From Owenia fusiformis (Eukaryota; Annelida; Polychaeta; Sabellida; Oweniidae): DNA of 64,000 nucleotides. Location: positions 22,771,915 through 22,835,914 of the forward strand of contig CAIIXF020000001.1 of the NCBI GenBank assembly GCA_903813345.2. Direction: 5' to 3'. The notes beneath the pieces were generated by a model. The model saw nothing but the letters and a program-made list of their open reading frames with translations, was not told the DNA's origin and searched no databases. Position 1 is the stretch's first letter. Each line of letters begins with the position of its first letter. Below, piece after piece: positions 32,962 through 44,830 of this stretch. Position numbers and translations under genes: made by a program.

Positions 32962-34386
32962 GGTACGTTCACACCAACGGCGCTTTGATGGCGCTTTAAA
33001 GCGGCTTGTAAAGCGGCACCAAAGCGTAACAAAGCTTAATTAAAGCGCCGGGGTCGTAATAGGTCGTAGAAAAGCTCGGGAGTAAAGCGGGATATTCGGC
33101 AAGAGCGCTAAAAAATTTAAACTGTTTAAGCGTTCGCACCAACGGCGCTTTGATGGCGCTTTAAAGCGGATTGTAAAGCGGCACCAAAGCGTAACAAAGC
33201 TTGATTAAAGCGTCGGGATCGTAATAGGTCGTAGAAAAGTTCGGAGTAAAGCGGGATATTCGGCAAGAGCGCCAAAAAAGGTTAAACTGTTTAAAAATTT
33301 TGGGCGCTCTGTTACGAATTGATTGAAGCGCCGAGAGCGTATCAAAGCTTAACAAACCGTAACAAAGCTCAACAAAGCTTGACTCAAAGCGTAGGAAAGC
33401 TTAACACAGCTTGGTTCAAAGCGGGGACCCCAGTCTATTCACGGTCTGTTACCACTTGACACGCTTCGTTAAGATGTCTCAAGATTTGCTACGATCTGGC
33501 ATGAAGATCTGACACGAGGTCAGACGCTTTCATCAATATCTGACACTCTTTGTTACACTTTCCCGAGGGACTCTCAAGCTTTCCAACGAATTGAGACGCT
33601 TTAATCAAGGATTGCAACGCTTTGCTAGGCTTTGTTACGCTTGAAAGTTTTCACACGCTATATCACGCCGTGCGACAAACGTCATGTCTTCTTCAGATAG
33701 GTCATGCTCTGGTCCATCTGGAATTTCTGGATCTCGTTGTTCTGCCATCGTGTTCTCGAGTCAAAGATGCAATGGTTTTATGGATCTACTGCATCTTTAT
33801 ATAGTCATTGGATCAAAAGCGGCATGGAATCGGCGATCTCGACATTTTCCAATGCGTGACAGAGCTTAACAGAGCGTAACAATGCACAACAGAGTTTTGC
33901 AATCGTATCAGAGCCTGATTTAAAGCGTCATAATCGCATCAAAGCGTAATAATGCTTATCAAAGCTTTTCAAAGCGTGATTTCAAGCGTAACAAAGCCTG
34001 ATCAAAGCGTGATCAAAGCGTGAGGAACCTTTTAGAGCTATGTTAAGCTTTCCTACGCTTTGGATCAAGTTTTTCTGAGCTTTGTTACGGTTTGTTAAGC
34101 TTTGATACGCTCTCGGCGCTTAATCGATTCGTAACAGAGCGCCCAAAACTTTTTAAGAGTTTAAAATTTTTTGGCGCTCTTGCCGAATATCCCGTTTTAC
34201 TCTGAGCTTTTCTACGACCTATTACGACCCCGACGCTTTAATCAAACTTTGTTACGCTTTGGTGCCGCTTTACAAGCCGCTTTAAAGCGCCATCAAAGCG
34301 CCGTTGGTATGAAGAAAAATGACAAAAATGACGGCGCTTTGCTCGCCGATTTAAAGCGTGGCATTCGCCGTTGGTGTGAACGTACC
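32962..34386. mobile_element. Nested foldback element with AAAGC-word arrays, 1.4 kb
   Basis: GGTACGTTCACACCAACGGC at the left pairs with the complement of the right end (GCCGTTGGTGTGAACGTACC). The first 160 bp of the left arm are repeated from about 33132. The interior is filled with variants of AAAGCGTAACAAAGCTTAAC on the left and the complementary GTTACGCTTTG words on the right, so the entire element can fold. No clear target duplication. Inserted inside the DIRS-like element, so it is younger. Confidence 0.75.
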
Positions 34387-37300
34387 TTAATAAACATGGA
34401 GAAATAACTACACCAGTAAATTTGTCTTCCAGGATTTGACATGTGTCGAGCATGGACTGCATGATCCTAGGATGAAGAAGATGTTTCTTCATCTTACAGT
34501 AGCGTGATCACAATAAGATGTTCAGATGAAGACACTTGGTTCACATACATTTAAATGTATTTAGAAAATAACACCGTATGTTGTAAAATCTGGTGTAGTA
34601 TTCATGTAATGTTGCATACATAGAACACGTATGCTGACCACAGCTGTATAATTGGTTTATTTAGTCCATTCAGTTTTATACTAGTTCTGCGCAGCAGGAT
34701 AGGTTTGTCACTTATCCATTTGGTTCAGTTATTTTTGGACTGAGTTGTTTGTCTACTGTTCAGAAAGAGGATAGGCTAAAGATTAACAAGAGTAACTGTA
34801 AGATTAACAGTAGGTCTACTGTGAAGTCGTCATCTTCTTCACAGAAAAGACCAATATAGCATTTTTAGCCTACTCATCTTCCAAGTAGATGTAAAATCTT
34901 TTCGAATCAGAGACCTATAAGTTATGGTCTCTGATTGAGCGTTTCTGTTTTCTCCAAGTAATTGTACATGTTGCTATTAATATATGCTGAAGAAAACGAT
35001 TCATGGATGCTCACAATCATCCTGTTATTGGTTGATTCAGTCTCTTCAACAAAGAAGTAGAAGGTGACTTAGATTGTTTTTGAGTCTCTAGACTAGGCCT
35101 ATCCTTCTAGCCATATTAGCCAACAACTGAACAACACAAGTACTTATTCATATAAGAAGTGTTGTAAGCGTTGACAAATGACAATGTCATGAACTTGTCA
35201 TTTCTGACTGAAATCTTTTTTTCTCAGGAATCATTTCTGAATACTCCTATTTATACTCTATTCCTGGAATATTAACATTCAGAATTGAGTTGGCGGAAGT
35301 ACCTTCGACATAGGTTACTTTCTCCAGATGCTTCTCATAAAGCATTCAACTCAGAGTTAATTGTTTGAGGAATTAAGATTACAGTCGAGGTTTTTTGAAA
35401 ACTTAAACATTTGGCGGTTTTCAGTTTACCAGATAAAGTAAGGTTATGTCTAAAACATCACCTCCGTGAAGGTTTTGTTTCCTTTATTTTACTTGGCCTT
35501 GGCAGCTTTTGAAGTCAAAAGTTGATTTTTGAAGTCTAAGATTACTTTTCAGATCTCTTGTAAGTCAGTTCAAGAGACTGTAAATCAAATTCTGTGCTTT
35601 CCCCTACAACCTTGGGTGTTATTCCAAAGGTTTTATTTTGTGATGAGGGGAAGTAGTTATACTTACTTATAACAAGTCCCTATATCTGTATTCCAGACCA
35701 TGGGCCTGTTTGCTACCACATCACACACAGAATGAATATTTGTTTATTTTGACCTTGTTCAGGTTGCTCAGAGTATAGTCAAAGTGACTTTTAAACACGG
35801 TGTTTTACTCAGTGTTTTACTGAGCCAGTCTCAGTCGTGACAGTATCATCTTCAACAGGTTCACAGTCGTGCCGTGCTTCTGTGTAAACTTTTGTGTCTT
35901 AAATAGCCACACCTTCACTTTAAGTCATGGTATCATCAGTGTTCAGTTCAATCACTATTTGAGAGATCTTACATGTTGTTTAGAGGTTTATGTTTTTTCA
36001 CCATGGAATCATTGTTACCATGTTTCCTTGGTGGTAGAACCTCAACACATCATTTAGTGGTACTGAAGTACTATATACTCGAGAGCTAGTGTACTCTTTG
36101 TTATAGACATGGTTTCGTTTGTCTTGACATGAGCTCTTCCAAACAAGAGATTCAGACTTACCTTTTTACGCATTGGTCAATTAATATTAACAGTGGCAAT
36201 TTTTTCACACATATGTCTTGTCGTGATCAAATTTTGAACAAGTTATTTTTGTAACAGTCTCATGATTTTAAGAATCACAGACATCCTCTGCTGACTGTTA
36301 TACATATGATCTTTAACGGAAATCTCAGTTTTCCGTGTGGTTTTGGAGATATTTCTATACGAATTATCTTCAACTCCATCTATACTTTATCAAATAGTTT
36401 CATTTTTGAGACAGTACATTTTTTAAGATGTTGTTCTGAGTAGAACACTGAGTTAAGGAATCGTTCTGCCCTGAGACTAGTAATGTCACTACCCCCTTAA
36501 TAGGACAAATATACATCTAAGGTTTATGATGTCAAGATTCCAAGTAATTAACAAGGCATTTTGGTGCCCTGTCACAGGAATGTTATTCTCAGGAACCACA
36601 TAGTCATCGGTTCGATCCCTATTAGCTACTGTAGTTTAGTGCTGTTTGCCTATTCTATTTGGCAATTGAATAAGGCTTTTAACGTTGCTTTATTTTCCTC
36701 TGTACCATTCCCATTTGAGGCAGATGGTGGTCAACCTCTTGAGGTGTTTAACAGAGGATTTCAATGCGAGAATAATTCTCGTTATATTTATACATGTTAT
36801 ATGGGAACGGTTCTTGAACACTTACTAGGTAGATGAAAGTTGCCCAAGAACATTTTTGTGTTCAAAGATGCAAATCATAACGTAGTTGTCATATCCACGT
36901 TGCTTGACAGCTAGACTTCCTTCAAAATCAGGGTTCATTTTCAACAAGAGAATGTGAAACACCTGTAGATTTTAAGGATGAGAAGCGTGATGGGGTTTTT
37001 AACACCTATATTGCAAGAAAGCAATATTGTGACATCTGACACTACAGTTCAATTGATGTGTAATACTATTAACTATTAGACATCAAGACGTCTCACTTGA
37101 ATTGTTTGTTGTTTCTGATTCAAAGATTATTGATGTTTAGAACATCATTGTCTTATTAATGTGAGTTTGCATTCTAATGAGTTTATTTACTCATATTTTA
37201 GTGATAGTATACATGTTTGTTTATGACTAAACAGCAATATTAGAAGATACATGAAACGTATATCTTCCCCAGCAACTTTGTGGATAAATTGCAGGTGTTT

Positions 37301-38757
37301 CTTACCAAGAGACGCAGAGTTTTTATCACACTATATATACGATAAGACTAGAATGCTACTGAATTACTTGGTAGTCGTCTTATTTACCTGTAATTGTTGT
37401 AAATCGAACTCTCTAATGATATTTCTATCATGATATCGTACAAGATTATGCTTTACTAGTCTAGTAAATTTTCTGATGTCAGCATATATCAGAGGAGGGT
37501 TTTCAGAACCAGTTCCTAAATGATCTTGTCCTGATAACTTCTTCTAGAGTCGAATGATTCTTTAAGGTTTTGAGTTAGTGTTGTGAATCAGTTGAACTTA
37601 TTCACTCTTAACCATTATAATCCCTTTCTTGGGTTTGTACCAAGATCTAGGATTGTATTCAGCAGGTATCATTTAGACATGTTTGGATACATGACTTTCT
37701 AATTAACCGATTTTTTCAGAAAGTGTTCGGTAATATGCAAGTTTTATTGTTGAATTGTAAACAACCAAGCATACTCGACTAATAAGGAGGGTGTACATGG
37801 GTTCTTCAATGATTGAACATGTGATCCTAATGGCAATGAGTAAATGATGAATCTCTACGTAGTTTATCATTCAGACACAGCTTAGCCTTTAAGGGTTACA
37901 ATGCTTTGCAGAAGCACTTATACCAGATGTTTAATATTTAAAAATGTAATTTGGGATTTCGGAGTTATCACAATCCCAAGAATATTTAAACAACTGGTGT
38001 TCAAAGTTCGAATATCATAAAGAGTCCAACATATGGTAACCGATGTAGTACTTTGTCTCACCTTTACTCAAAAGAGAGAACGAAAAGTTTGCATTGATTT
38101 GAAGAACCAGATACATTTAAGGAACTTCAATAAAATTCCTTTAGATCTTTGGATCAAGCAATTATTAGCTGTTATCTATACATGTACAAGGTATACAGAA
38201 GTATACACATGTAGCTGTTAAAGAAGGGTCGAAAACGTTATGTCAAGACCAGTAACTACTTCTTCAATCTTTGTTTCTAGAAGTCGAGTGGAAGATATGT
38301 TTAAAGCAGGCACAATGGGCAGCTTTATTTACTTCCAAGTCATGTATGTAAGTCTAGGACTATGCAAGAAGATATTCTGACATTTTTCTTAACTTTATGG
38401 CCAATCAGAATGTCAGAATTTGTACTGTGGTATAAGTTCGTTGTTGACCTTTGGTGGTTGAATTACCCCGCCATAGATAGACGTCCGTTTTTTATCATAG
38501 TGGCCAATTGAGTCATATATGAATTAATACTCAGTAGTTTTTAGCATAGTGAATCTGAATAATTAGTTTTGTTAAGTGTTTAACACAGTTTAAACATTTC
38601 ACCCCAGAACTTGTATTTGGTTACTAAGTTCCTTAGTCCCGAAGGCTTTAGGATGTAAAGTTGGGTTACCTAAAGTTGTAGGGTTGATCAATTTGTAGTT
38701 TGTTGCAAATTTATTCTATTCCCGTGGTCTTTCTGCTGTTTAACCCACCGCCTACTT
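34387..38757 (+). other. Interior of the DIRS-like element, decayed
   Basis: No frame above 95 codons and no domain I can name. The segment near 38240-38340 encodes, in two different frames, short stretches (R-P-V-T-T-S-S and Q-A-Q-W-A-A-L-F) that loosely recall the C-terminal part of DIRS tyrosine recombinases. This is weak and may be coincidence. Confidence 0.3.
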
Positions 38758-38765
38758 GGCTGGGA

Positions 38766-38878
38766 TTCAGCACATAGTGGCAATATTAGTGTAAGTAGTT
38801 AAGGTTTGCGTAGTAAAATCTTAAAATTTAAAGTAATTTTAGTTTTTATTAGTAAACCATACTTACCTAATATTGCCA
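38766..38878 (-). repeat. Internal complementary region of the DIRS-like element
   Basis: 38770-38820 is the reverse complement of the outer left end (31904-31960). 38820-38878 is the reverse complement of the outer right end (39045-39110). The junction inside it joins the two element ends. Confidence 0.8.
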
Positions 38879-38937
38879 CTACAAATATGTCCCTCCCTCC
38901 TCCTCCGCTTACAGCAGAATGTTCATAATTGTTATAG

Positions 38938-39062
38938 CGGAATAATTGAGGAATATCCGGGCATTTGTGCGGGGGTGCACAGTGTAATATGCTCAAGAAA
39001 TTCCCGGGAAGTTGGCCATAGATAGATTCAATGGTGGATGTTAGCACATAGTGGCAATATTA
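38938..39062 (-). repeat. Right inverted terminal repeat of the DIRS-like element
   Basis: Reverse complement of 31936-32061, including GGGCATTTGTGCGGGGGTGC and ATGCTCAAGAAATTCCCGGG. Confidence 0.85.
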
Positions 39063-39633
39063 GGTAAGCATGGTTTACTAATAAAAACTAAAATTACTTT
39101 AAATTTTAAGAGTTTAATCAATAAAACATTGTACAATGAACAACAAAATTCGGAAACGAGTACTATAGATTGGCTTTCGGACCACTGAACAGAGTGACCT
39201 AGATAATAGCGACGCTTCTTCTTTGGTCTACTGCTCAGTTATTTGTTGGTTTTCAACGTAACTCTATGATGTAATTTGATGATGAATACTTTTTTTCCGT
39301 TGTTGCATCGATGATGCAGTTTGTAGTGCGGTAAGATTGGCATGAAAGTATTGAAAGTCGAATGGAATTGTTTTTTCCAATATGGCGAATAGTCAACTGA
39401 TCATGTGACCTTCTCTTCCGGAATATTTTCTCACTTTTCAATCATCGTTTTCACCACGCTATGAATCAATACAATGAAAAAAATAGCTGTTATATTAAGA
39501 TTAATAAGAGATCAATCGTTTCTAATAATTTTTTCTGTACCCCCGTACGGGAATATGAACGAATATATCGTTTGAAAAATAGGTGTTAAAATCCCCATGT
39601 TAAACCTATGAGGGAAAACAAGGAAGTATAAAT

Positions 39634-39975
39634 TTGTTCCTCCGCGAACTGCATCATGGGAAATATTTTGACCTTATAAGGAAAGATTTTCGCGTCTCCT
39701 CTTTTGAAGAGGGAACAGCGATTTCGAGAATTAGTGACAATTCCGATGATGATGAATATGTCACTTGTAATGATACAAATGATGACGAGACTTGTAGTAT
39801 CCATTTCGTAAGAAAGGCGGATGGAGCTAGGCTGGCAACCTCTCTTGACCTTGATGTGACAAACGAGTTCCATGTCAAGGACAATGCTACAGAGTCAAAT
39901 GATATATTGTATAACAAGTGTGATCTGCAGAGTGATTCAGATTCCAATATGATATACGTTTCAGCTAAAGGTTGA
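39634..39975 (+). CDS. Acidic unknown ORF (possible exon or remnant)
   Basis: An open frame of 113 codons beginning at a TTG codon, so a true start is uncertain. It is rich in Asp, Asn and Ser, with S-D-N-S-D-D-D-E-Y-V-T-C-N-D near codons 33-46, similar to a segment of the frame at 31459-31773. No domain, signal peptide or membrane segment is seen. A stretch after it (near 40040-40160) also resembles 30780-30900, so the two regions on either side of the DIRS-like element share scattered similarity. It may be a remnant of a repeat-borne ORF; I do not recognise it. Confidence 0.25.
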   Translation: MFLRELHHGKYFDLIRKDFRVSSFEEGTAISRISDNSDDDEYVTCNDTNDDETCSIHFVRKADGARLATSLDLDVTNEFHVKDNATESNDILYNKCDLQSDSDSNMIYVSAKG

Positions 39976-40839
39976 ATACTCAAAACAAACTAGTGTTATT
40001 TATTACATATTTTTACAGTCTTTCAACAGTGCTAAATGATGTTGGCTAGCTATTTGTTAAAGGTTAAAAATGTTGGAAAATTATCTTTACATGGATAAAG
40101 AACATATGGTTCATTTTTAAACAACTATAACTTATTCTTATTTTTGACCTGGACTAAAGTCTAAAAGCCTACATGTAGTCAAGGCTTTACCAGAAACTCT
40201 CATAGCTGAAATTGGAAGATATTTTGGAATTCCTGTCTAGTTATTTATTCGATAATATATGACTTTTTTTGGCAAAACATTTTAGAGGAATCATTTTAAT
40301 TGGAGCACCTAGCTGACGAATTAGCGGGTCCACATTACAGAATTTTTCTAAAATGATATATTTGGGTCTAGAGCTTTATAATATTTATGGGTGTGTGAAA
40401 TATTTGTTGAGGAATGAACTTGAATGCTTGATGATGGTGGGGGAGAAAGTAAACAGATAAGGGAGAACGAAACAATTTTAATTATATAGCCAGGTAAAGT
40501 CCGGAATGGTAGGGGCTGGCTGACCCTTGGGGCCATGATGATCTGGCCGGAAGTAAGTCCACGACGTCATGTGCTACCCTTTACCTGGGCTAGTATGTAA
40601 GACCATGGCAATGAATGAGATATGATATTAGTGCGTATATGATATAAGGTGCGTAGTGCACTCATTTGTGGGGCTCTAGACTTGACTATTTAAAATTCAA
40701 TGACTTTCTTGACTAAACTGATCACTTGGTCAAGGGATCATTTGACATCCTTTGAAGTAAAAATGTTATGTTTATCTGAGAGTAGGAACAATATTTTCTT
40801 TTAAACCTTTCTTTATCTTGGCTACAAGTATTGTTTTAT
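39976..40839. other. Intergenic, nothing recognised
   Basis: Weak similarity to 30.8 kb at the start; otherwise no gene or repeat that I can support. Confidence 0.35.
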
Positions 40840-41000
40840 AACACTTTGGCTAGAAGGCGGCCATTTTGAAAAGTGAGTAACCATTTTTGAATGGTATAAT
40901 GGTGAACTTTGAATTTTGATTTTGTAAAATTGCAGTCATGTTAGTTCGATAGGATTTGCTACGCTTTTGGCGTTGCTGTTGTTTAGTTTATTAAAACAAA
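40840..41000 (+). repeat. Fragment of the GGCGGCCATTTT interspersed repeat
   Basis: AGAAGGCGGCCATTTTGAAA is followed by GGATTTGCTACGCTTTTGGC and GTTGCTGTTG. The second block recurs at 3787-3812 and the first near 950 and 58110. Confidence 0.6.
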
Positions 41001-41552
41001 TGAGATACAAACACAACTGATATTAAAATTTAATTGAGACTGAAAGAAGTAATGTAATATAAGTGATTATAAGTAAGCAGAAAATAATAGAAATGAAGTT
41101 GTTGAAATTAAGTTAAGTGAAGAAAATGCTTCTTTGAACTAGGCAGGAAGTAGGTTAATTGGTATTTTGGTAATTTATGATGAACTAGCATTTCATTTTG
41201 GAACCTTGAACTGTTGTAGGTTTTGAGGCTTGTGTCGTTGTAAGAGTTATGTTTAGTGGAAGGAAGGGATTTCTGAATATATTACTAGTAGTGGCTGTTT
41301 ATGTGTGATATTGATGTGACATACCACGTTACAATCCTATTATGACGCATGTGTTATGAAAAAATACAAAATTATGATTAAAACAGTATGCCCAGATAAA
41401 TAAGATCATATTATCTACCATAGATGGCACTATATGTGTTAAAATATCGATTACCTATCTTTTCGGCGAAAGCCATTGTTTTTTTAATTTTCATGGATAA
41501 ATGTTCTATGTATTGTTATATGTGGGATTTTGTTTGTCTTTGAGGGGGGTGA

Positions 41553-41818
41553 GTGTAGCACTTTATAGCACTTGTATTTCCATGTATGTACATGCTGTCT
41601 GCTTACGTCATTGCTTTAGTGGCTAAAAGTGTGTCTAAATATATTCTACTTTAGTTCTCTGCTATGCGTCTTAGGTTCAACACCTCAGACGCATAGTACA
41701 GATTTCATAAATATATATCATCATTAAATATAAGTCTGGGATTCAGAATTAATAATTACCATGATGACAATTAATAATAGAACTTATAAACTTCTTCTAC
41801 AATTGACAACAGTGGTAG
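41553..41818 (+). repeat. Direct repeat, right copy (partner at 28757-29041)
   Basis: Begins TGTAGCACTTTATAGCACTT. The hairpin stem carries one change (GCGTCTTAGG instead of GCGTCTGAGG). Ends near TTGACAACAGTGG. Confidence 0.65.
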
Positions 41819-41934
41819 ATATCGTTATGAACTGTTGTGCCCACGTATAATATATGAACAAATGATCATATCCAAGAGTTTCAATGCCATACAAGTCGGA
41901 TTAAGTTCAAATATCATAGCATTACGTCAACTGT

Positions 41935-42045
41935 AAGTAGTTTAATTCGATGAAAACAAAAACTATCGAAATCGACACTTCCCGTCCGCCATCTTTGATG
42001 CGAAGCTGACGGCCGTTACCTTCGCTTGATAGTGGCCGGTGATAT
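41935..42045 (+). repeat. Interspersed repeat with CGAAGCTGACGGCCGTTACC palindrome
   Basis: Plus-orientation copy, with TTAATTCGATGAAAACAAAA, then the palindrome at about 42001-42024. With the minus copy at 28350-28470 it forms a wide inverted pair. Confidence 0.65.
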
Positions 42046-42454
42046 TACGTCGTGTCAAATCGTAGAAATTAATACGCCGCGGAAGGATGTATGAGTTGTT
42101 CGACGTTCTAATCGTATATAAACCACATGAATTCCTTAGTTTGAACAAGGGCAAAAGACTAGAGTTCTTGGCATCAACTGTCAACTTGCATTTTGCTCTA
42201 TCGCTAAGGAACGAGGTAAGTAATCATTTTGGTTTGATTCGTATCAGTTATTGAATGTTTATATAGATTGATCATTTTGGTTACATTGGCATTCATAATA
42301 TAAATAGTTGTCACAATCTGTGTATATGATACACGTATTTTATTAGTATTGCATAATACTACCAAGTGGACTGAATGGTGGACTAATTAAAGCAAACTTT
42401 TGATTTTTTTAGAAAATATTTTAAATGAAAGATCTTTCAATTTCCTAACAAATA

Positions 42455-43099
42455 GGTAGAGATTAAAAGGTGGATTGGATCGAGTGGATTGGATTCATGT
42501 AAAAAGTGGATTGGATCGGGAATCTTCAAAATGTGGAATTTCTTATAAAAAAATTTCTGTTGATCTCCCTCTAAACAATTTCCCTCTACAGTATTACAGG
42601 TCCCTTTTGAGAAATCAGAACAAAGCAATGACAAATACATACTCCAATTAGTTCATGGACACTCTTAAATATTTAACCGCTTTCCCTTGTAAATCAACTT
42701 TTGTAAGACATAGATCTTTAGAAAAAGAAAACCTGTCATTCAAATTAATGTGTGAATGTTCACAAAATATTTCTGGTATGCTCAGTTTGGATTGAAAACA
42801 GATGATATGGATCTTCAAATCATTCTGCCTTATGATTTATGAAGTGTGTCAAATTACACTTGGAATGAATAAGATCGTGTATCAGAAAGCGGGTACCAGA
42901 GGTCATCCTTCTAGCCCACCCAAGCAAAATAATATTACATCTATTATTTGACATTGTGCAAGTGAAGAGAGCACCAATCTTCCTAAAGGGAGATCAATAT
43001 AATTTTTAAAGGAAAATCCATATTTTGAAGATAACCAATCCAATCCACCTTTTACATGAATCCAATCCACTCGATCCAATCCACCTTTTAATCTTTACC
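42455..43099. mobile_element. Foldback element with GGATTGGAT iterations, 645 bp, 8-bp target duplication
   Basis: AACAAATA flanks both sides exactly (42447-42454, 43100-43107). The ends are GGTAGAGATTAAAAGGTGGA and, complemented, GGTAAAGATTAAAAGGTGGA. The arms carry repeated GTGGATTGGAT words, ending around ATCTTCAAAAT. The 8-bp target duplication would fit hAT, though the terminus is not typical. No coding content. Confidence 0.85.
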
Positions 43100-43107
43100 A
43101 ACAAATA

Positions 43108-44830
43108 AGACCAGAAAAACAAAAAAAGCAAAAGTACCTCCATATAACACCTTATTTCGGACATTTTTATGGTGCAAAATTACCATTCGTAATCAATGAT
43201 TCCCGGCCCTCTGAAGTTTGACAAATAAAAATACCTGGTCGTTAATCCATAAATAATCCTTGAAAATTAGTAATATTTGGGGGGATTATATGGTGCAATC
43301 TTATGGTCAATAAAATGTTTTAAAGTGTATTGATGTTTTTTGGATGAGAAACACAAGCGAAATGCATGAAAAAACTCCCCAGATTCATTTCACAAACAAC
43401 TTGCGGTCCTTTCAACAAATTTTAGAGAATATCACATAGATTCAGAAAAAAGAATAATAAATGGGGTCGCCGCCTTGGTCTTTTTGCTAGAACCATTCTT
43501 GTGGAGCTTTCTAAAGTTTTTTTTCTGATATAGGTCCATGCTATAGTCACATGTACATCTGAAATATGGATGCTATGGTAACGGGCTCTCGAATCTCTTC
43601 TGGCCCATTTTTATGAGTTATGTTAGTACAGTATGTTCTCTCATTGGTAAAATGTATAGATTTTGAACCAGTGAAAGAGCAAGTTGATTATAACATAGGC
43701 GAAGTCATTAAATGCAGAACTGTCAAACTTCTTTTGTTTCCATGGTTATATGTTAAATTGCACCATATAATCCCAAAACTATTTCTATTCTTCCTCTTGT
43801 GACCTGTGAAATACACTATGGTACTTTTGATCACATGGTACCGAATGAGCCAATCAAATCACACGATTTCTAATAATAATATAATGAAATAATTTTTTAC
43901 TAACTTACGAGAAATAAATATTTTGAATTCTGTCGTCACATTGTTCGGCTTATTTCATATTCAAGTATGGCTCGGTCACTCATCTTAGAGTCAGTGCATA
44001 AGGCTTTGCATCGAACTTAAAATGACTACTGTATCCAGTGATCGATGCTGTTTATTAAGAAACACACAATCTCAGTGTGCATGCACCATTTATCAAAAAT
44101 TACCTATATTTTGACAATATTAAGCCATAACCTATAGCGGGAGATTGAAAGAATCTGTCTGTCACTATAAGTGTCACTATAAATAAGGTATGAATCCAAT
44201 GTATGAACATGTGTTAAACTCTTATGAAATAATAAAGGGAATAGTGTTATTTCACTGTTCCCATACTTATTTTGAAATTAAATCAACCCAAGAATATGTT
44301 TTCAGGTAATTCCAAGAGTGTACCATTTCTTTGCCAAAATTGTGTACTTTTCTTGTAATTATCATTTTTCTGAGGTTTAAGAATATATTCACATTCAATA
44401 TTCTAACAAAACACACTTACCAAATCAAATATGTGTTGGTTTATTGTTCAAGCCTAGCCATCGATAACGTACAGTGACAAAATATACCGTCGTACACTTT
44501 AGATGAACTGTGTCACCATTAACTGATTTGAAACAAAAACTTTGATAAAGGTTTGTTGTACGTCTTAAAAATATAATATAAGGAATATATAAAGGATTTC
44601 ATTTTTAATTTCTTGTGTATTTGCGACCTTTATCTTTCTGATTATGTTTAAAGATTCTCTTTTTTCGTTACTTAAATCTACTCACAAAATATATCGGTTG
44701 GAAAAGGTTGGTTTTTTCACATTACCTTCCCCTGACGCATTGAGTCTTACTTAAGGTAAATGGTGCATGGTGTGTTCCTATTTTGGGTAAAAAATCACTA
44801 GGAAAGAATATAAATTGCAAAAATAGATAA
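43108..44830. other. Intergenic, nothing recognised
   Basis: No supported gene. GTCACTATAAGTGTCACTAT near 44161 is a small tandem. Confidence 0.35.

Larger units (their letters stand above)
31904..39110 (+). mobile_element. DIRS-like retrotransposon remnant, about 7.2 kb
   Basis: Three parts define it. An inverted terminal repeat of about 125 bp sits at 31936-32061 and, inverted, at 38938-39062. The outermost left piece is 31904-31950 and the outermost right piece 39040-39110. An internal segment at 38766-38878 is the complement of the left end joined to the complement of the right end. This internal complementary region next to the right terminal repeat is the diagnostic layout of DIRS-type tyrosine-recombinase retrotransposons. 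I could not identify reverse transcriptase, methyltransferase or recombinase domains: the interior has only short frames and hosts a nested insertion. It is therefore a decayed or non-autonomous copy. Strand follows the usual orientation with the internal region at the right. Confidence 0.75.

Noticed and set aside
32230-34386. CRISPR-like array from repeated words
   Set aside because: The repeats are diverged, irregularly spaced and part of inverted-repeat elements in a eukaryotic context; there are no unique spacers of constant length.
28757-41818. LTR retrotransposon bounded by the direct repeats at 28757 and 41553
   Set aside because: No gag-pol reading frame, primer-binding site or polypurine tract was seen, and the interior is a mix of other elements; kept only as a direct repeat pair.
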